A stretch of DNA of 14,824 nt, taken from assembly GCA_903835275.1 (NCBI GenBank), contig CAILMK010000587.1, positions 1 through 14,824 on the forward strand. Reading direction: 5' to 3'. The notes beneath the pieces are model-generated. The model made no database searches. It was not told where the DNA came from and saw only the letters and a list, made by a program, of their open reading frames with translations. The DNA comes from an uncultured bacterium (lineage in GTDB: Bacteria > Bacteroidota > Bacteroidia > CAILMK01). Position numbers and translations under genes: made by a program. Shown here piece after piece: positions 1 through 8,906 of the stretch (the stretch's first letter is position 1; each line of letters opens with the position of its first letter).

Positions 1-2597
1 TACTCGGGCTATTATTAATTCTTATTCCTTTCGGGCTGTTTGCCAAGCAAGTAGATCTACAATCAGCAAAATTAGTAGGCGTACGTTTTATCAATTATAA
101 GACCAATGCCACAAACCTTAAAAACAACACAAGTCTTACCCTTGTTTATACATCTTCCTCTACCGGAGCGGATGGCAATTCCGAGGTATATTATTATGTT
201 TTCAATGTGAATGGTGACAAGGGTTTTGTGATTGTTTCCGGTGATGATGCCGTAACACCTATCCTTGGTTATTCCTCTGAAAGTGGATTTGATGCCACTA
301 AAATGCCGCCACAGGTGCGCAACTGGATGGAAAATTACCGCAACCAACTGGCTTATGCAATAACGAATGGCCTCGAGGCAACCCTTGCCGTAAAAAGCAA
401 GTGGGATGAATTGCTCACCGGGAATATTTCCATGCAAAAACTGACCAGCACCGCCGGTCCTTTACTTGCTGTAAAATGGGACCAGGGGCAATATTATAAT
501 GATAGCTGTCCTTATGATGCCAGTGTTAGTAAAAATGCAGTGACGGGTTGCGTTGCAACTGCCATGTGTCAGGTAATGAAATACTGGGGTTATCCGAGCA
601 AAGGTTCGGGTTTTCACTCCTATAAACATTCCGTTTTCGGGACTCTTTCCGCAAGTTTTGCAAATACCACATACAAATGGTCATCCATGCCGAATTCAGT
701 TACAAGTGCAAATTCTGAAGTAGCCAGGCTTATGTACCAGGTGGGTGTAAGTGTTGATATGAATTACAGCACGACTTCCAGCGGCGCTTATGTAATCAGT
801 TCACAAAGCCCTGTGACAAACTGTGCTGAATATGCTCTTAAAAATTATTTCAAATATGATAAAAACCTGAAAGGTGTAGAACGTTCCAGCTATACAGATG
901 CACAGTGGATCACTACCCTGGAAACGCAATTGGATTCCAGCTGGCCTGTAATATATGCGGGTTTCGGTACAGGTGGCGGACATTGTTTTGTTTGCGATGG
1001 ATATGATGCAAATAATTATATGCACTTCAACTGGGGATGGTCGGGATATTATAACGGATTTTTTGAAGTGGACTCTTTGAATCCTACCGGTACAGGTACC
1101 GGTGGTGGTAGCGGAGGATATAACAGCAGCCAGCAGGCAATTATTGGCATTAAGGGAGTGGCAACTACAGCTTCCGCCTCTGATTCCATGGTGCTGGATA
1201 AGGATCTTGTCACAGATAAATCAACCTATTATTATGGCGGGACTGTAAAAGTAACGACAGACGTAAAGAATACTGGAAAAAATGATTTCACAGGTGCTAT
1301 CTGCGTGGCAGTATTTGATAATGCAAACAATTTTGTCGCCTATCTGCATACAGATAGTCCTGTAAGCATTAAGGCTGGTAAAACGTATGCCGTAAGCTTC
1401 AAGGATTCTTCCTTCGCTATATTGCCGGGCTCTTATACATTGTACGCGTATTTCAAGAGTGCGACCGGCAATTGGGTGTTTTTGAATCCCGCCACAAACC
1501 TGGTGAATTATTACGCTAATATAAGCTTCTATAATTCAAATCCAATTCAAATGTACACAGATGATAGCCTTGTCCCGGGCACCTTGGTACAGGGAGATTC
1601 AGCCTCCGCCTACTTGAATGTTGGGAATTTTGGTGATATCCGCTTTAAGGGACGATTGTTTGTTGGTCTTTTTAACCTGGACGGTACCTTTGCAGATAGT
1701 ATTCAAACAATTCATCCTTATGCAATTTTACCGGCTTTCAATGGCTCAACGTATTATATTTTCCCCGCGAAAATAAAATTCAAGACTCCCAAAGTCAATG
1801 CCAAACCCGGAACGTATTTACTTGTTTCAGAATTTTCTTATGATACGAGTATCTATGGTAGAAACTGGTATCTTACTGGATCAACGTATCATCAAAATCC
1901 AATAAAAGTAACCGTTCAGGCCGCTCCTTTGCAACCGGACAAATATGAAAATAATGATATCATTACCAAAGCATATAGCCTGCCGGTAAGTTTCAGTTCC
2001 AACTCTACATTGGTTACTACAGCAGGATCAAACATACATATTAACACCGACCAGGATTATTATAAAGTGGTTTTACCAACGGGATATGATTATATAGTAG
2101 ATGCCACTTTACAGAATAGCACCTACCATACAGGTTCCAATACATTTACACTGGATGCCATCTTCTCCTATTCCACTAATGCAGGAACTACCTGGGGCGG
2201 ACCTTATAACGACACATTGCCCGGCACCATAAAATTGGTTAATGGCGGTACAGTTTACTTTAATGTTTCTCCATATTTTGCAGGAAACACAGGAACATAC
2301 GAGTTAGATATTCCTATTGCAAGAAGTATACATACAGGTATTGAAGGAGCGGCGAACGAAGAAAATATCTTTGTATATCCAAATCCTGCGCATGATGTTT
2401 TGAATATAGATCTTTCCGGATATAACGGAAAAGTGCAACAACTCATTTTGACAGATTTGCAGGGAAGACAAATGTACTCCGTCAATGCAGCTGATAAAAA
2501 TGTCAGGATGCAATTGAACAGTCTGGCGAAAGGCGTTTACATACTTAAGATACTTTCAGGAGATAATGTTATTACCAAGCGCGTAGTGATAGATTAA
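1..2597 (+). CDS. Secreted C10-family (streptopain-like) cysteine protease with T9SS sorting domain, 5' partial
   Basis: The frame is open from the first complete codon (base 3) to TAA at 2595-2597, and no start codon lies before a hydrophobic signal-peptide stretch (bases 3-47, LGLLLILIPFGLFA). The true start is therefore a few codons left of the window; the first internal ATG (207) is not the start. After the signal comes a Spi-type propeptide (about bases 50-440, with GFVIVSGDDAVTPILGYS). The peptidase domain then has nucleophile Cys at 549-551 in TGCVATAMCQVMKYW, catalytic His at 981-983 in GGGHCFVCDGY, and the NWGW motif near 1029. Two CARDB/Ig-like beta regions follow (about 1180-1920), then a PPC-like domain starting near DKYENND (1938). 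The C-terminal T9SS type A sorting domain carries YPNPAHDVLNID from 2376 and ends KRVVID. By family, the propeptide is removed to activate the enzyme and the tail exports it across the outer membrane. Substrate is unknown. First gene of an apparent operon with the next two. Confidence 0.93.
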   Translation, partial: LGLLLILIPFGLFAKQVDLQSAKLVGVRFINYKTNATNLKNNTSLTLVYTSSSTGADGNSEVYYYVFNVNGDKGFVIVSGDDAVTPILGYSSESGFDATKMPPQVRNWMENYRNQLAYAITNGLEATLAVKSKWDELLTGNISMQKLTSTAGPLLAVKWDQGQYYNDSCPYDASVSKNAVTGCVATAMCQVMKYWGYPSKGSGFHSYKHSVFGTLSASFANTTYKWSSMPNSVTSANSEVARLMYQVGVSVDMNYSTTSSGAYVISSQSPVTNCAEYALKNYFKYDKNLKGVERSSYTDAQWITTLETQLDSSWPVIYAGFGTGGGHCFVCDGYDANNYMHFNWGWSGYYNGFFEVDSLNPTGTGTGGGSGGYNSSQQAIIGIKGVATTASASDSMVLDKDLVTDKSTYYYGGTVKVTTDVKNTGKNDFTGAICVAVFDNANNFVAYLHTDSPVSIKAGKTYAVSFKDSSFAILPGSYTLYAYFKSATGNWVFLNPATNLVNYYANISFYNSNPIQMYTDDSLVPGTLVQGDSASAYLNVGNFGDIRFKGRLFVGLFNLDGTFADSIQTIHPYAILPAFNGSTYYIFPAKIKFKTPKVNAKPGTYLLVSEFSYDTSIYGRNWYLTGSTYHQNPIKVTVQAAPLQPDKYENNDIITKAYSLPVSFSSNSTLVTTAGSNIHINTDQDYYKVVLPTGYDYIVDATLQNSTYHTGSNTFTLDAIFSYSTNAGTTWGGPYNDTLPGTIKLVNGGTVYFNVSPYFAGNTGTYELDIPIARSIHTGIEGAANEENIFVYPNPAHDVLNIDLSGYNGKVQQLILTDLQGRQMYSVNAADKNVRMQLNSLAKGVYILKILSGDNVITKRVVID

Positions 2598-3088
2598 TGA
2601 AATATTTTTCGCTGGTATTCCTGGTATTGTTGTCATGCAAAAACGGCACTAAAATGCAAAGCGGGGTTTTTACCCCTGATTTTTCTGCCGGACAGCATGT
2701 AATTGTGTACAAGACAAAGGCTGATTTTAGAAATAATGTTCCCGTAATATTATCCGGTGACAAGACAAAAATTGTGTCTTATCCCGACCCCTCGGATGTA
2801 AAAACTGAAGCAGGATATCCTGTTCCGACGGTTCTTGAACAGGGTTATCTGTTGGATAACCGTGGAATAAATATTAATAGTGCATTTTTGAAAATCACTT
2901 ATCAGGAATACGCAAAAATGGACAAGGCTCCGGATGTTTCTACCATGTACAAAATGATCATCGAGCGTTCACCGTTCACCGAAATGATTGATTGCGGAAA
3001 CAAAAACGCTTTCAAAAATGTAAAGGACGAATTGAACGCGATGATAAGGTCAGGACAACTGCGGAAAAAATGTAAAATCATAATTTAG
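2597..3088 (+). CDS. Small lipoprotein of unrecognised function, coupled to the C10 protease gene
   Basis: This gene encodes 163 residues. Its ATG overlaps the protease stop by one base (TAATG at 2595-2599), which suggests translational coupling. A short lipoprotein signal ends in the lipobox LLSC, making Cys14 the probable lipidated residue. The rest is a compact soluble domain with motifs PVILSGDKTKIVSYPDPSDV (about 48-67), GYLLDNRGIN (83-92) and a late DCGNKNAF (132-139). Cys133 and Cys159 remain beyond the lipid anchor. The DNRGI-type domain resembles conserved hypothetical lipoproteins I associate with Bacteroidota, but I cannot name a function. Placement directly behind a C10 protease recalls Bacteroides loci where C10 proteases neighbour small inhibitor proteins. 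That is inference only; no staphostatin or Spi motif is evident. The following CotH gene begins one base after the TAG. Confidence 0.85.
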   Translation: MKYFSLVFLVLLSCKNGTKMQSGVFTPDFSAGQHVIVYKTKADFRNNVPVILSGDKTKIVSYPDPSDVKTEAGYPVPTVLEQGYLLDNRGININSAFLKITYQEYAKMDKAPDVSTMYKMIIERSPFTEMIDCGNKNAFKNVKDELNAMIRSGQLRKKCKIII

Positions 3089-3089
3089 A

Positions 3090-5876
3090 TTGAAAAAGCT
3101 GCTGTTTCTTTTTCTTATGATTCTGCCGGGTATTTTATCTGCCGGTCCAACCTTTTATAAAGGGACAGGAGGAAAGATCAAGGATGTCGGCTCAGGGATG
3201 GATTTCAGTATTACTCTTAGCGGCATAAGCCCATCAGTGGCAATGGATACATTCGGCATCGAGGCTGTTTGTATTAAAGTTTCCCATAAGGATATCAGCA
3301 AACTTGCCTTTTCCCTCGTTGCGCCTGATGGAACAACCATTGCGCTTGCAACGAATATAGGTTCTGGAAAAAGCTATGACAGTACAATTTTTTCCGATTC
3401 CGGGACCATGCTTATTGATTTAGGCAAAGCACCTTTCCGCGATAATTTCAAAGGAGAAGGGCAACTCAAAGGCGTTAACAACGGACAGAAGATCAATAAG
3501 ACCTGGAAACTTCATGTTACGGATTCATATACTCCGGCAGGCACCGGCGGATCCCTGACATACTGGTACCTTGTGGTTGGTGATCATCCTGCTGCGGATG
3601 TGAAATTATTCAGCTCCAATTTACCCATACTTATATTCAATACACGCGGCGTGACGATGCCCTATTGGTCAAAGACCGCCGCGGATATGAAGGTGATTTA
3701 TAATTCCGCAGGCAAAAGAAATTTTATACGGGACAGTTCCAAATACAAGGGATATTGCCAGATAGGAATTCGCGGAAGTTCGTCCTCTTCTTTTCCGAAA
3801 AAAAGTTATGGAATAGATCTTACGGATAGAATCGGTAATTCTGTTGACAGCCCGTTTTTAGGAATGCCTTTGGAACATAGCTGGGACTTGGTTGCAAACT
3901 ATACTGATAAAACATTACTCAATAATTATCTTGCCTACATGTATGGAAGGAGAACAGGTCATTGCGCTCCGAGGACACGAATGGCAGAGGTAATTGTAAA
4001 CGGGGTTTATCAGGGCGTTTACCTGATAGCGGAATCCATTAAACGCAATAGCAACCGCGTTCCCATTAGTAAAATTGATTATACGACAACCAGTGGTGAT
4101 TCACTAACCGGTGGATATATTGTCAAGATAGATAAATTCACAGGAGCTTCTACGGGTTACTGGACTTCAAATTATTTGCCTGTCAATCATTCAGGAGGAC
4201 AAGAGGTTTATTATCAATATGAATATCCGTTTCCATTGCCTGCCCAGCAGCAGGATTACATCCAGAAATATATAGACAGTTTTGAAACGGCTTTGAACGG
4301 TACCAACTTCCAGGATACCGCTAAGGGATGGAGGAAATACGCCTATGAAAGGGACATGATAGATTATTTTATCGTGAATGAACTCAGCAGGAATGTAGAT
4401 GGCTATCGCCTGAGTACTTTTTTATATAAGGATAGGAATAGTAATGGAGGTAAAATACACATGGGTCCCGTATGGGATTATGACCTGGCATTTGGCAATG
4501 CAGATTATTATAGCGGCAGCCTTACGAGCGGATGGGCATATAGTTCCACTGATCCCGGAGATGGTTATCAGCCGCCTTTCTGGTGGGCTAAATACATGAA
4601 AGATTCCACGTTTAAAAATGACCTTAAATGTCGTTGGACTACATTGCGATCCAATCTCCTGAGTGATTCAGCAATAAAATCTGATATTGATACGGGCGCA
4701 TCCATACTCAGTGAATCAGAAAAGAGAAATTTTAATGAATGGCCGGAATTGGGAATATATGTATGGCCGGAACCAACATATCCTGCAACGTATGCACTGG
4801 AAATTACAAACAAACTGAAATGGGTAAAGGCACGTACCGCCTGGCTGGATAAAAATATTCCCGGTACCTGCAGGGCGGACTATATTGCTCCTGTTGTAAA
4901 ATTAAATTATAAAGATACCGTTTACCTGGAAGTGAAATCGAATTATATAGATTCAGGCATAACATATAATGATAACCGTGACGGTAAAAACTGTACGATC
5001 ACCATTAGTAAAAACCTTGATTCATCCCAGCTTGGGACTTATTTTTATGAATATACCGTTAGTGATAAATCAGGAAATAAAACCAGTGTAATTCGTATTG
5101 TTAATGTAATTGATACCATTCCTCCGGTTATAAATTTTGCAAATGGAGATACGGTTACCGTTGAAGTATTTAATAAGTACAATGACACTGCTGTTATTTT
5201 CACTGATAATTGCGATACCAGCCTGATCATATCCAGCTCGGGCAGTTTTTCCTTCGCCAATAATATTCCCAACAAGATCGGAATATTTACAATAGATTAT
5301 TTTGTCTCCGATAATTCAGGAAATATTACACAGCGCACCCATTATATACATGTGGTTGATACAATAGCTCCTGCTATTAGCCTGGTCGGAAATAGTATTG
5401 TGAATATTCTTCAAAATGATATTTATGCTGATTCAGGATACACTGTAAAAGATAATTATGATGTTGCGCCTGTAGTTACAAAATCCGGAACATTTACGGA
5501 TACAAAAAGTGCCGGTTCATTTACCATTGATTATTCAGTCCGGGATCATTCAGGAAATATTGGAAATTCAGTTACAAGAACCATCAATATCGCAGCAATT
5601 TCCGGATTGAACAAAGATGAGATTTCAGCGGAAAATATTGCAATTTATCCGAATCCAACCAAAGGGGATTTTATTATAAGTACACATACTAAACAGGATT
5701 ATCATATCAGCCTGTTTAATTCCCTTGGAATTGTAATCCGTACTTTGGAATGGAAATCAGCTGTAGAATCTGAAAAAATTATATCGTTCCCTGCGAAATG
5801 TCCTGAAGGTATTTATTTCCTGAAAATTGAATCTGCTGATCTCATTCTTTCCCGGGAAATTATATTAAGTCGTTAG
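3090..5876 (+). CDS. Secreted P-domain/CotH-kinase/Ig-like protein with T9SS sorting domain
   Basis: This gene encodes 928 residues. The start is TTG at 3090, chosen because it directly precedes a signal peptide (KKLLFLFLMILPGILSAG) and sits one base after the previous stop. Domains: P/Homo-B (about 20-165; KLAFSLVAPDGTTIALATN and TWKLHVTDSYTPAGTGGSL). CotH kinase (about 175-590) has RGSSSSSFPKKSYGIDL (228-244), SWDLVANYTDKTLLNNYLA (264-282), NGVYQGVYLIAE (304-315), NVDGYRLSTFLYKD (435-448) and GPVWDYDLAFGN (459-470). Three Ig-like modules follow (about 600-675, 676-757, 758-835), each ending in a Y-x-V-x-D-x-SGN motif. The T9SS tail has YPNPTKGDF at 853-861. CotH proteins studied in spore formers are atypical protein kinases that phosphorylate serines. 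Its characteristic motifs look intact here, so extracellular kinase activity is plausible but inferred. Third gene of the apparent operon; the stop lies 9 bp from the convergent receptor gene. Confidence 0.92.
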   Translation: MKKLLFLFLMILPGILSAGPTFYKGTGGKIKDVGSGMDFSITLSGISPSVAMDTFGIEAVCIKVSHKDISKLAFSLVAPDGTTIALATNIGSGKSYDSTIFSDSGTMLIDLGKAPFRDNFKGEGQLKGVNNGQKINKTWKLHVTDSYTPAGTGGSLTYWYLVVGDHPAADVKLFSSNLPILIFNTRGVTMPYWSKTAADMKVIYNSAGKRNFIRDSSKYKGYCQIGIRGSSSSSFPKKSYGIDLTDRIGNSVDSPFLGMPLEHSWDLVANYTDKTLLNNYLAYMYGRRTGHCAPRTRMAEVIVNGVYQGVYLIAESIKRNSNRVPISKIDYTTTSGDSLTGGYIVKIDKFTGASTGYWTSNYLPVNHSGGQEVYYQYEYPFPLPAQQQDYIQKYIDSFETALNGTNFQDTAKGWRKYAYERDMIDYFIVNELSRNVDGYRLSTFLYKDRNSNGGKIHMGPVWDYDLAFGNADYYSGSLTSGWAYSSTDPGDGYQPPFWWAKYMKDSTFKNDLKCRWTTLRSNLLSDSAIKSDIDTGASILSESEKRNFNEWPELGIYVWPEPTYPATYALEITNKLKWVKARTAWLDKNIPGTCRADYIAPVVKLNYKDTVYLEVKSNYIDSGITYNDNRDGKNCTITISKNLDSSQLGTYFYEYTVSDKSGNKTSVIRIVNVIDTIPPVINFANGDTVTVEVFNKYNDTAVIFTDNCDTSLIISSSGSFSFANNIPNKIGIFTIDYFVSDNSGNITQRTHYIHVVDTIAPAISLVGNSIVNILQNDIYADSGYTVKDNYDVAPVVTKSGTFTDTKSAGSFTIDYSVRDHSGNIGNSVTRTINIAAISGLNKDEISAENIAIYPNPTKGDFIISTHTKQDYHISLFNSLGIVIRTLEWKSAVESEKIISFPAKCPEGIYFLKIESADLILSREIILSR

Positions 5877-5885
5877 TTTCACTTT

Positions 5886-8795
5886 TTAATTTTGTGGCTG
5901 CATACCGCGGTGCCCCCTGTGTTCTCCGTCCGGAGAAGAAGGAGTAGTTTCAGGTATTGTGCTTCCAAATGCGCCTTTAAATGCACGGATAGTGTAGGTA
6001 AGGTTCAGCATAAAATATCGCTGAAGGACCAGTGTCCTGTCATCCTCAATATACGTTTCACTTACGCTACGGCTGATGCTTTTATTCTGACCGAGAAGGT
6101 CAAATGAAGTTACCTTTAATTCCAGGTTTCTTCCCTTGAGGAATTTGTACCCGAATGCGGCATTCCACAAAACAAAGTTCTGGTTGTAATTGCTCGAACT
6201 TAAACCCGTATAAAATGTATTGGTCAACTGCGTATTGAAAATAAAACCTCCCAGGAAAACATAATTGAGTTTCAATCCTGCCGTATGGTAAAAATATGTC
6301 TGGTCAGACTGGCCCTGAACTGTATTTGTAACCTTGTTTAAATTGCCACTGTAAGATAAGGTGAAGTCAAGGCTTTCACTGATATTGCTACCCAAAACAG
6401 CGGAGCCCGTATAGGTGTAATTGTCTGAAATATTTTCGGTGTTGTTTATGAGGGCAGGCGTTCGTCCGTAGGTAAATCCGCCTGATAAGTTCAAATTGGA
6501 TTTGATAAAAGTAACAGGTAATCCCAGGGTCATAAATGTTCTGCCTGTATAATATCCTTGCAGGTTAAGCGGACGTGTAAGTTGGCTTCCTTCAGGCAGG
6601 GAAAATCCTTCAAAATTGGTTAGCCTGTTGGCAATGAAGGTTGAGTTCCCGATATAATCCTGCGTCATGGAACCATTTACAAATACAAAAAAGCTGATTG
6701 CTTTTTTTGAATTGACGGATCCGAATCGTGCTACAAGATTATGCGAATATTCTTGTTTCAGGTTAGGATTACCTGTGCTTAATTGCAGGGGATTGGTATT
6801 ATTGACTACGTCCTGTAATTGGCTTACGGATGGAGCATTGGTAGAAGCCCTGTAAAATATTCTCAGATTTGTGGTCTGCGAGAACTTGTAGTTCATATTG
6901 AACTGCGGAAGAAAACTTGTGAATGGCTTACTGTTAAAGTCCATTGATTGGGGATAGGTTTGTGTACCTTTGAGTACGGCAGATTGGTAGTCCACACCAG
7001 CAGCAAGACTAAGTTTTTTAGAACCCAGGCGATAACTTATTCCGCCTCTTTGGGTCATGTATGTGTTATGAAATTTATTGCTGAGTTGCGTATCAAGAAT
7101 TGAATACTGTTTTTTTACCGAATCGAAATTATTGGCGCTTTTATCAGTGAGGTTATAACTGTAGGACGGATTATAACTAAACATGATCAGACTGATCTTA
7201 CTCAAGGGTTCTGTATAAGCAAGGTTTGTGGAAATGCTTTGCCCGGATGTTGTCTGCGGAATGCTTTGGTCAAGGATGGAATCCTTGACTCCTCCGGTAA
7301 AATATTTGTTTATGGAAGTTTGCCTGGTAGTACCGGTTTTATAATTATCAGATCCTGTAATTGCAAGTGATATTGTTCTTCCAATATGCCTGAACTTATG
7401 ACGCAGGGTGAGGGTACCTGATGCATTGTAGCCATTATTTTCCGCATCAGAATAATTCTTGGTTTTGCTTAAAGTATCATTCCCGCGTGAGTTGACTCCG
7501 TCGGTAGTTTTGATGGTGGAGTTATTCTGAAAACTTATTTTTGGTACGAATATGATTGAGTTGAAAGAATCAATATTGTAATCCATTCTCAAATTGATGC
7601 GGTTATTATAATTCAGGCTGTGCGTGGTATTGTGTTCGTTATATTGAAGGCCGCTATCACTTGGAGTAAAATAATTTCTTGTTAGGTCTGTGGCATTATC
7701 GTTACTTGCAGAGTTGAAAAAATAACTTGCGGAGATCTTTATTTTTTTACCCCACATATCTGAGTAGTTGAGCCCTCCTGAATTTGTCAGCGATATTCCA
7801 CTTTGCGTTCCTACAAGGAAATTGCCTGCATTGCTCCCTCCTCCTCCGGGTCCGCCATAACCACCACCGCCCATTCCGCCTCTTCCACCGCCACCGCTAT
7901 TTCCACCTCTTCCGCCACCACCGGATTGACCAAGCACACCGAGAATATCATCCATATTGAAATTCTGCTGGTTGATATTATTACTGAGCCCGAGAAAAGA
8001 GATTCTTCGGTCGCCATTGAAAAAATTAAGCGCACCTCCTTCAATAAAACGATTATCGTCCCCGTACCCGCTATAAAGTTTCCCGAATACTCCATTCGAT
8101 TTATCTTTCCTTGTGGTGATATTAATCGTCTTTACTGAGTTACCATCATCAATCCCTGTGAATGCAGCCTGGTCACTTAATTTATCCATTACCTGCACAC
8201 GGTCAACAACTTCTGCGGGTAAATTCTTGAGAGCAACATTGGGATCGTCACCAAAGAAAGGTTTGCCATCCACAAGGACTTGCTGCACCTGTTCACCGTT
8301 CACTTTTACCGTTCCGTTATCGGATGTCACCCCCGGCATTTTGGTAATAAGGTCTTCCGAAGTTGCATCCTTGTGAACCTTATAGGCATCTGCCCTGAAT
8401 TCTATTGTATCTCCGCGTTGCTCTACACGTACTTGCTTTCCTTGTATTTCCACGGTTTTCAGGCTATAGGCAGCTACATTCATTTTCATGGTGCCAAGGC
8501 TGATATCCTGTCCGGATACTTTCAGATTTTTCCGAATGGTCGCATATCCAAGAAATGAGATTTTTAGGATGTAATTACCGTCCTGTACGTTGTTTATGGC
8601 AAAATTTCCGTCATAATCAGCAATAGCGCCTGTATGTTTGACGGTATCCAGCGAATTCATAAGAATGACATTTACCCCGAAAAGAGCTGAGTTATCATCA
8701 GCGTCCAGCAAGGTGCCGCTGATTTTAATGCCCTGTGAATAAGCAATATTGAGATTAAAAAGCAGAATGAAAGCTACAAATAGTTTCTTTATCAT
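5886..8795 (-). CDS. TonB-receptor-like outer-membrane beta-barrel protein (OMP_b-brl type)
   Basis: This gene encodes 969 residues. The signal peptide MIKKLFVAFILLFNLNIAYS is followed by a carboxypeptidase-D regulatory-like beta domain (about 23-110; GVNVILMNSLDTVKHTGAIAD). A plug-like domain comes next (about 125-230; QQVLVDGKPFFGDDPNVALK, then NSVKTINITTR). A long barrel of alternating polar/hydrophobic strands ends near YFMLNLTYTIRAF, with a hydrophilic tail of about 30 residues (HRGHRGMQPQN). A Gly/Arg/Ser-rich insert at 291-320 lies between plug and barrel. The protein belongs with Bacteroidota TonB-dependent-receptor relatives whose barrel matches the OMP_b-brl families. The ligand is unknown. 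No SusD-like partner and no GLPGLI-type gene are adjacent, and no TonB box can be claimed by eye. It is probably transcribed alone from the divergent region near 8840, and converges tightly on the CotH gene. Confidence 0.9.
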   Translation of the reverse strand: MIKKLFVAFILLFNLNIAYSQGIKISGTLLDADDNSALFGVNVILMNSLDTVKHTGAIADYDGNFAINNVQDGNYILKISFLGYATIRKNLKVSGQDISLGTMKMNVAAYSLKTVEIQGKQVRVEQRGDTIEFRADAYKVHKDATSEDLITKMPGVTSDNGTVKVNGEQVQQVLVDGKPFFGDDPNVALKNLPAEVVDRVQVMDKLSDQAAFTGIDDGNSVKTINITTRKDKSNGVFGKLYSGYGDDNRFIEGGALNFFNGDRRISFLGLSNNINQQNFNMDDILGVLGQSGGGGRGGNSGGGGRGGMGGGGYGGPGGGGSNAGNFLVGTQSGISLTNSGGLNYSDMWGKKIKISASYFFNSASNDNATDLTRNYFTPSDSGLQYNEHNTTHSLNYNNRINLRMDYNIDSFNSIIFVPKISFQNNSTIKTTDGVNSRGNDTLSKTKNYSDAENNGYNASGTLTLRHKFRHIGRTISLAITGSDNYKTGTTRQTSINKYFTGGVKDSILDQSIPQTTSGQSISTNLAYTEPLSKISLIMFSYNPSYSYNLTDKSANNFDSVKKQYSILDTQLSNKFHNTYMTQRGGISYRLGSKKLSLAAGVDYQSAVLKGTQTYPQSMDFNSKPFTSFLPQFNMNYKFSQTTNLRIFYRASTNAPSVSQLQDVVNNTNPLQLSTGNPNLKQEYSHNLVARFGSVNSKKAISFFVFVNGSMTQDYIGNSTFIANRLTNFEGFSLPEGSQLTRPLNLQGYYTGRTFMTLGLPVTFIKSNLNLSGGFTYGRTPALINNTENISDNYTYTGSAVLGSNISESLDFTLSYSGNLNKVTNTVQGQSDQTYFYHTAGLKLNYVFLGGFIFNTQLTNTFYTGLSSSNYNQNFVLWNAAFGYKFLKGRNLELKVTSFDLLGQNKSISRSVSETYIEDDRTLVLQRYFMLNLTYTIRAFKGAFGSTIPETTPSSPDGEHRGHRGMQPQN
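7836..7925 (-). repeat. Glycine-rich low-complexity insert in the receptor gene
   Basis: Codons 291-320 of the beta-barrel protein are almost all Gly with scattered Arg, Ser, Asn, Met, Tyr and Pro (GGGGRGGNSGGGGRGGMGGGG). The DNA is a degenerate GGN repeat, seen as CCN on the plus strand. It sits directly after the MDDILGVLGQS segment, between plug and barrel. Such inserts occur in this receptor subfamily as far as I know; a flexible surface or periplasmic linker is a guess. The repeat makes spurious long frames on both strands, which were ignored. Confidence 0.8.
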
Positions 8796-8835
8796 CGTGG
8801 GGAGTGCGTTGCGGTTTTAGACCTTTCAGCTAATG

Positions 8836-8867
8836 CAAAGTTTAATTTCTTTGCCGTATGTTTGCAA
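8836..8867 (-). promoter_or_regulatory. Candidate promoter of the receptor gene
   Basis: Read on the minus strand, TTG (8867-8865) is followed after 21 bases by AAACTTTG (8843-8836). This is one mismatch from the Bacteroidota -7 consensus TAnnTTTG. It would give a leader of roughly 35 bases before the ATG at 8795. It overlaps the candidate -7 box of the divergent VOC gene, so the two promoters could compete. The match is imperfect. Confidence 0.27.
8857..8864 (+). promoter_or_regulatory. Candidate -7 box (TATGTTTG) of the VOC gene
   Basis: TATGTTTG matches TAnnTTTG exactly and lies about 43 bases before the ATG at 8907, leaving a leader of about 35 bases. No clear -33 TTG is seen at the expected distance, so support is a single element in the correct intergenic place. 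Confidence 0.4.
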
Positions 8868-8906
8868 TACTCAGGCAATAAAATTTATTTATTAACACTC
8901 TGTACT

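Noticed and set aside
72..437. Minus-strand open frame of 121 codons opposite the C10 protease propeptide
   Set aside because: It lies wholly opposite a clearly coding frame, has no recognisable domain, and appears to be a shadow of it.
7803..8138. Open frames on both strands across the glycine-rich part of the receptor gene
   Set aside because: They are translations of the GGN/CCN repeat in other frames, with Ser/Thr- or Glu/Val-rich low complexity and no family resemblance.
8862..8906. TTG start adding 15 residues to the VOC protein
   Set aside because: The added residues are not family-like and the codon overlaps the candidate -7 box; ATG 8907 fits the family start.
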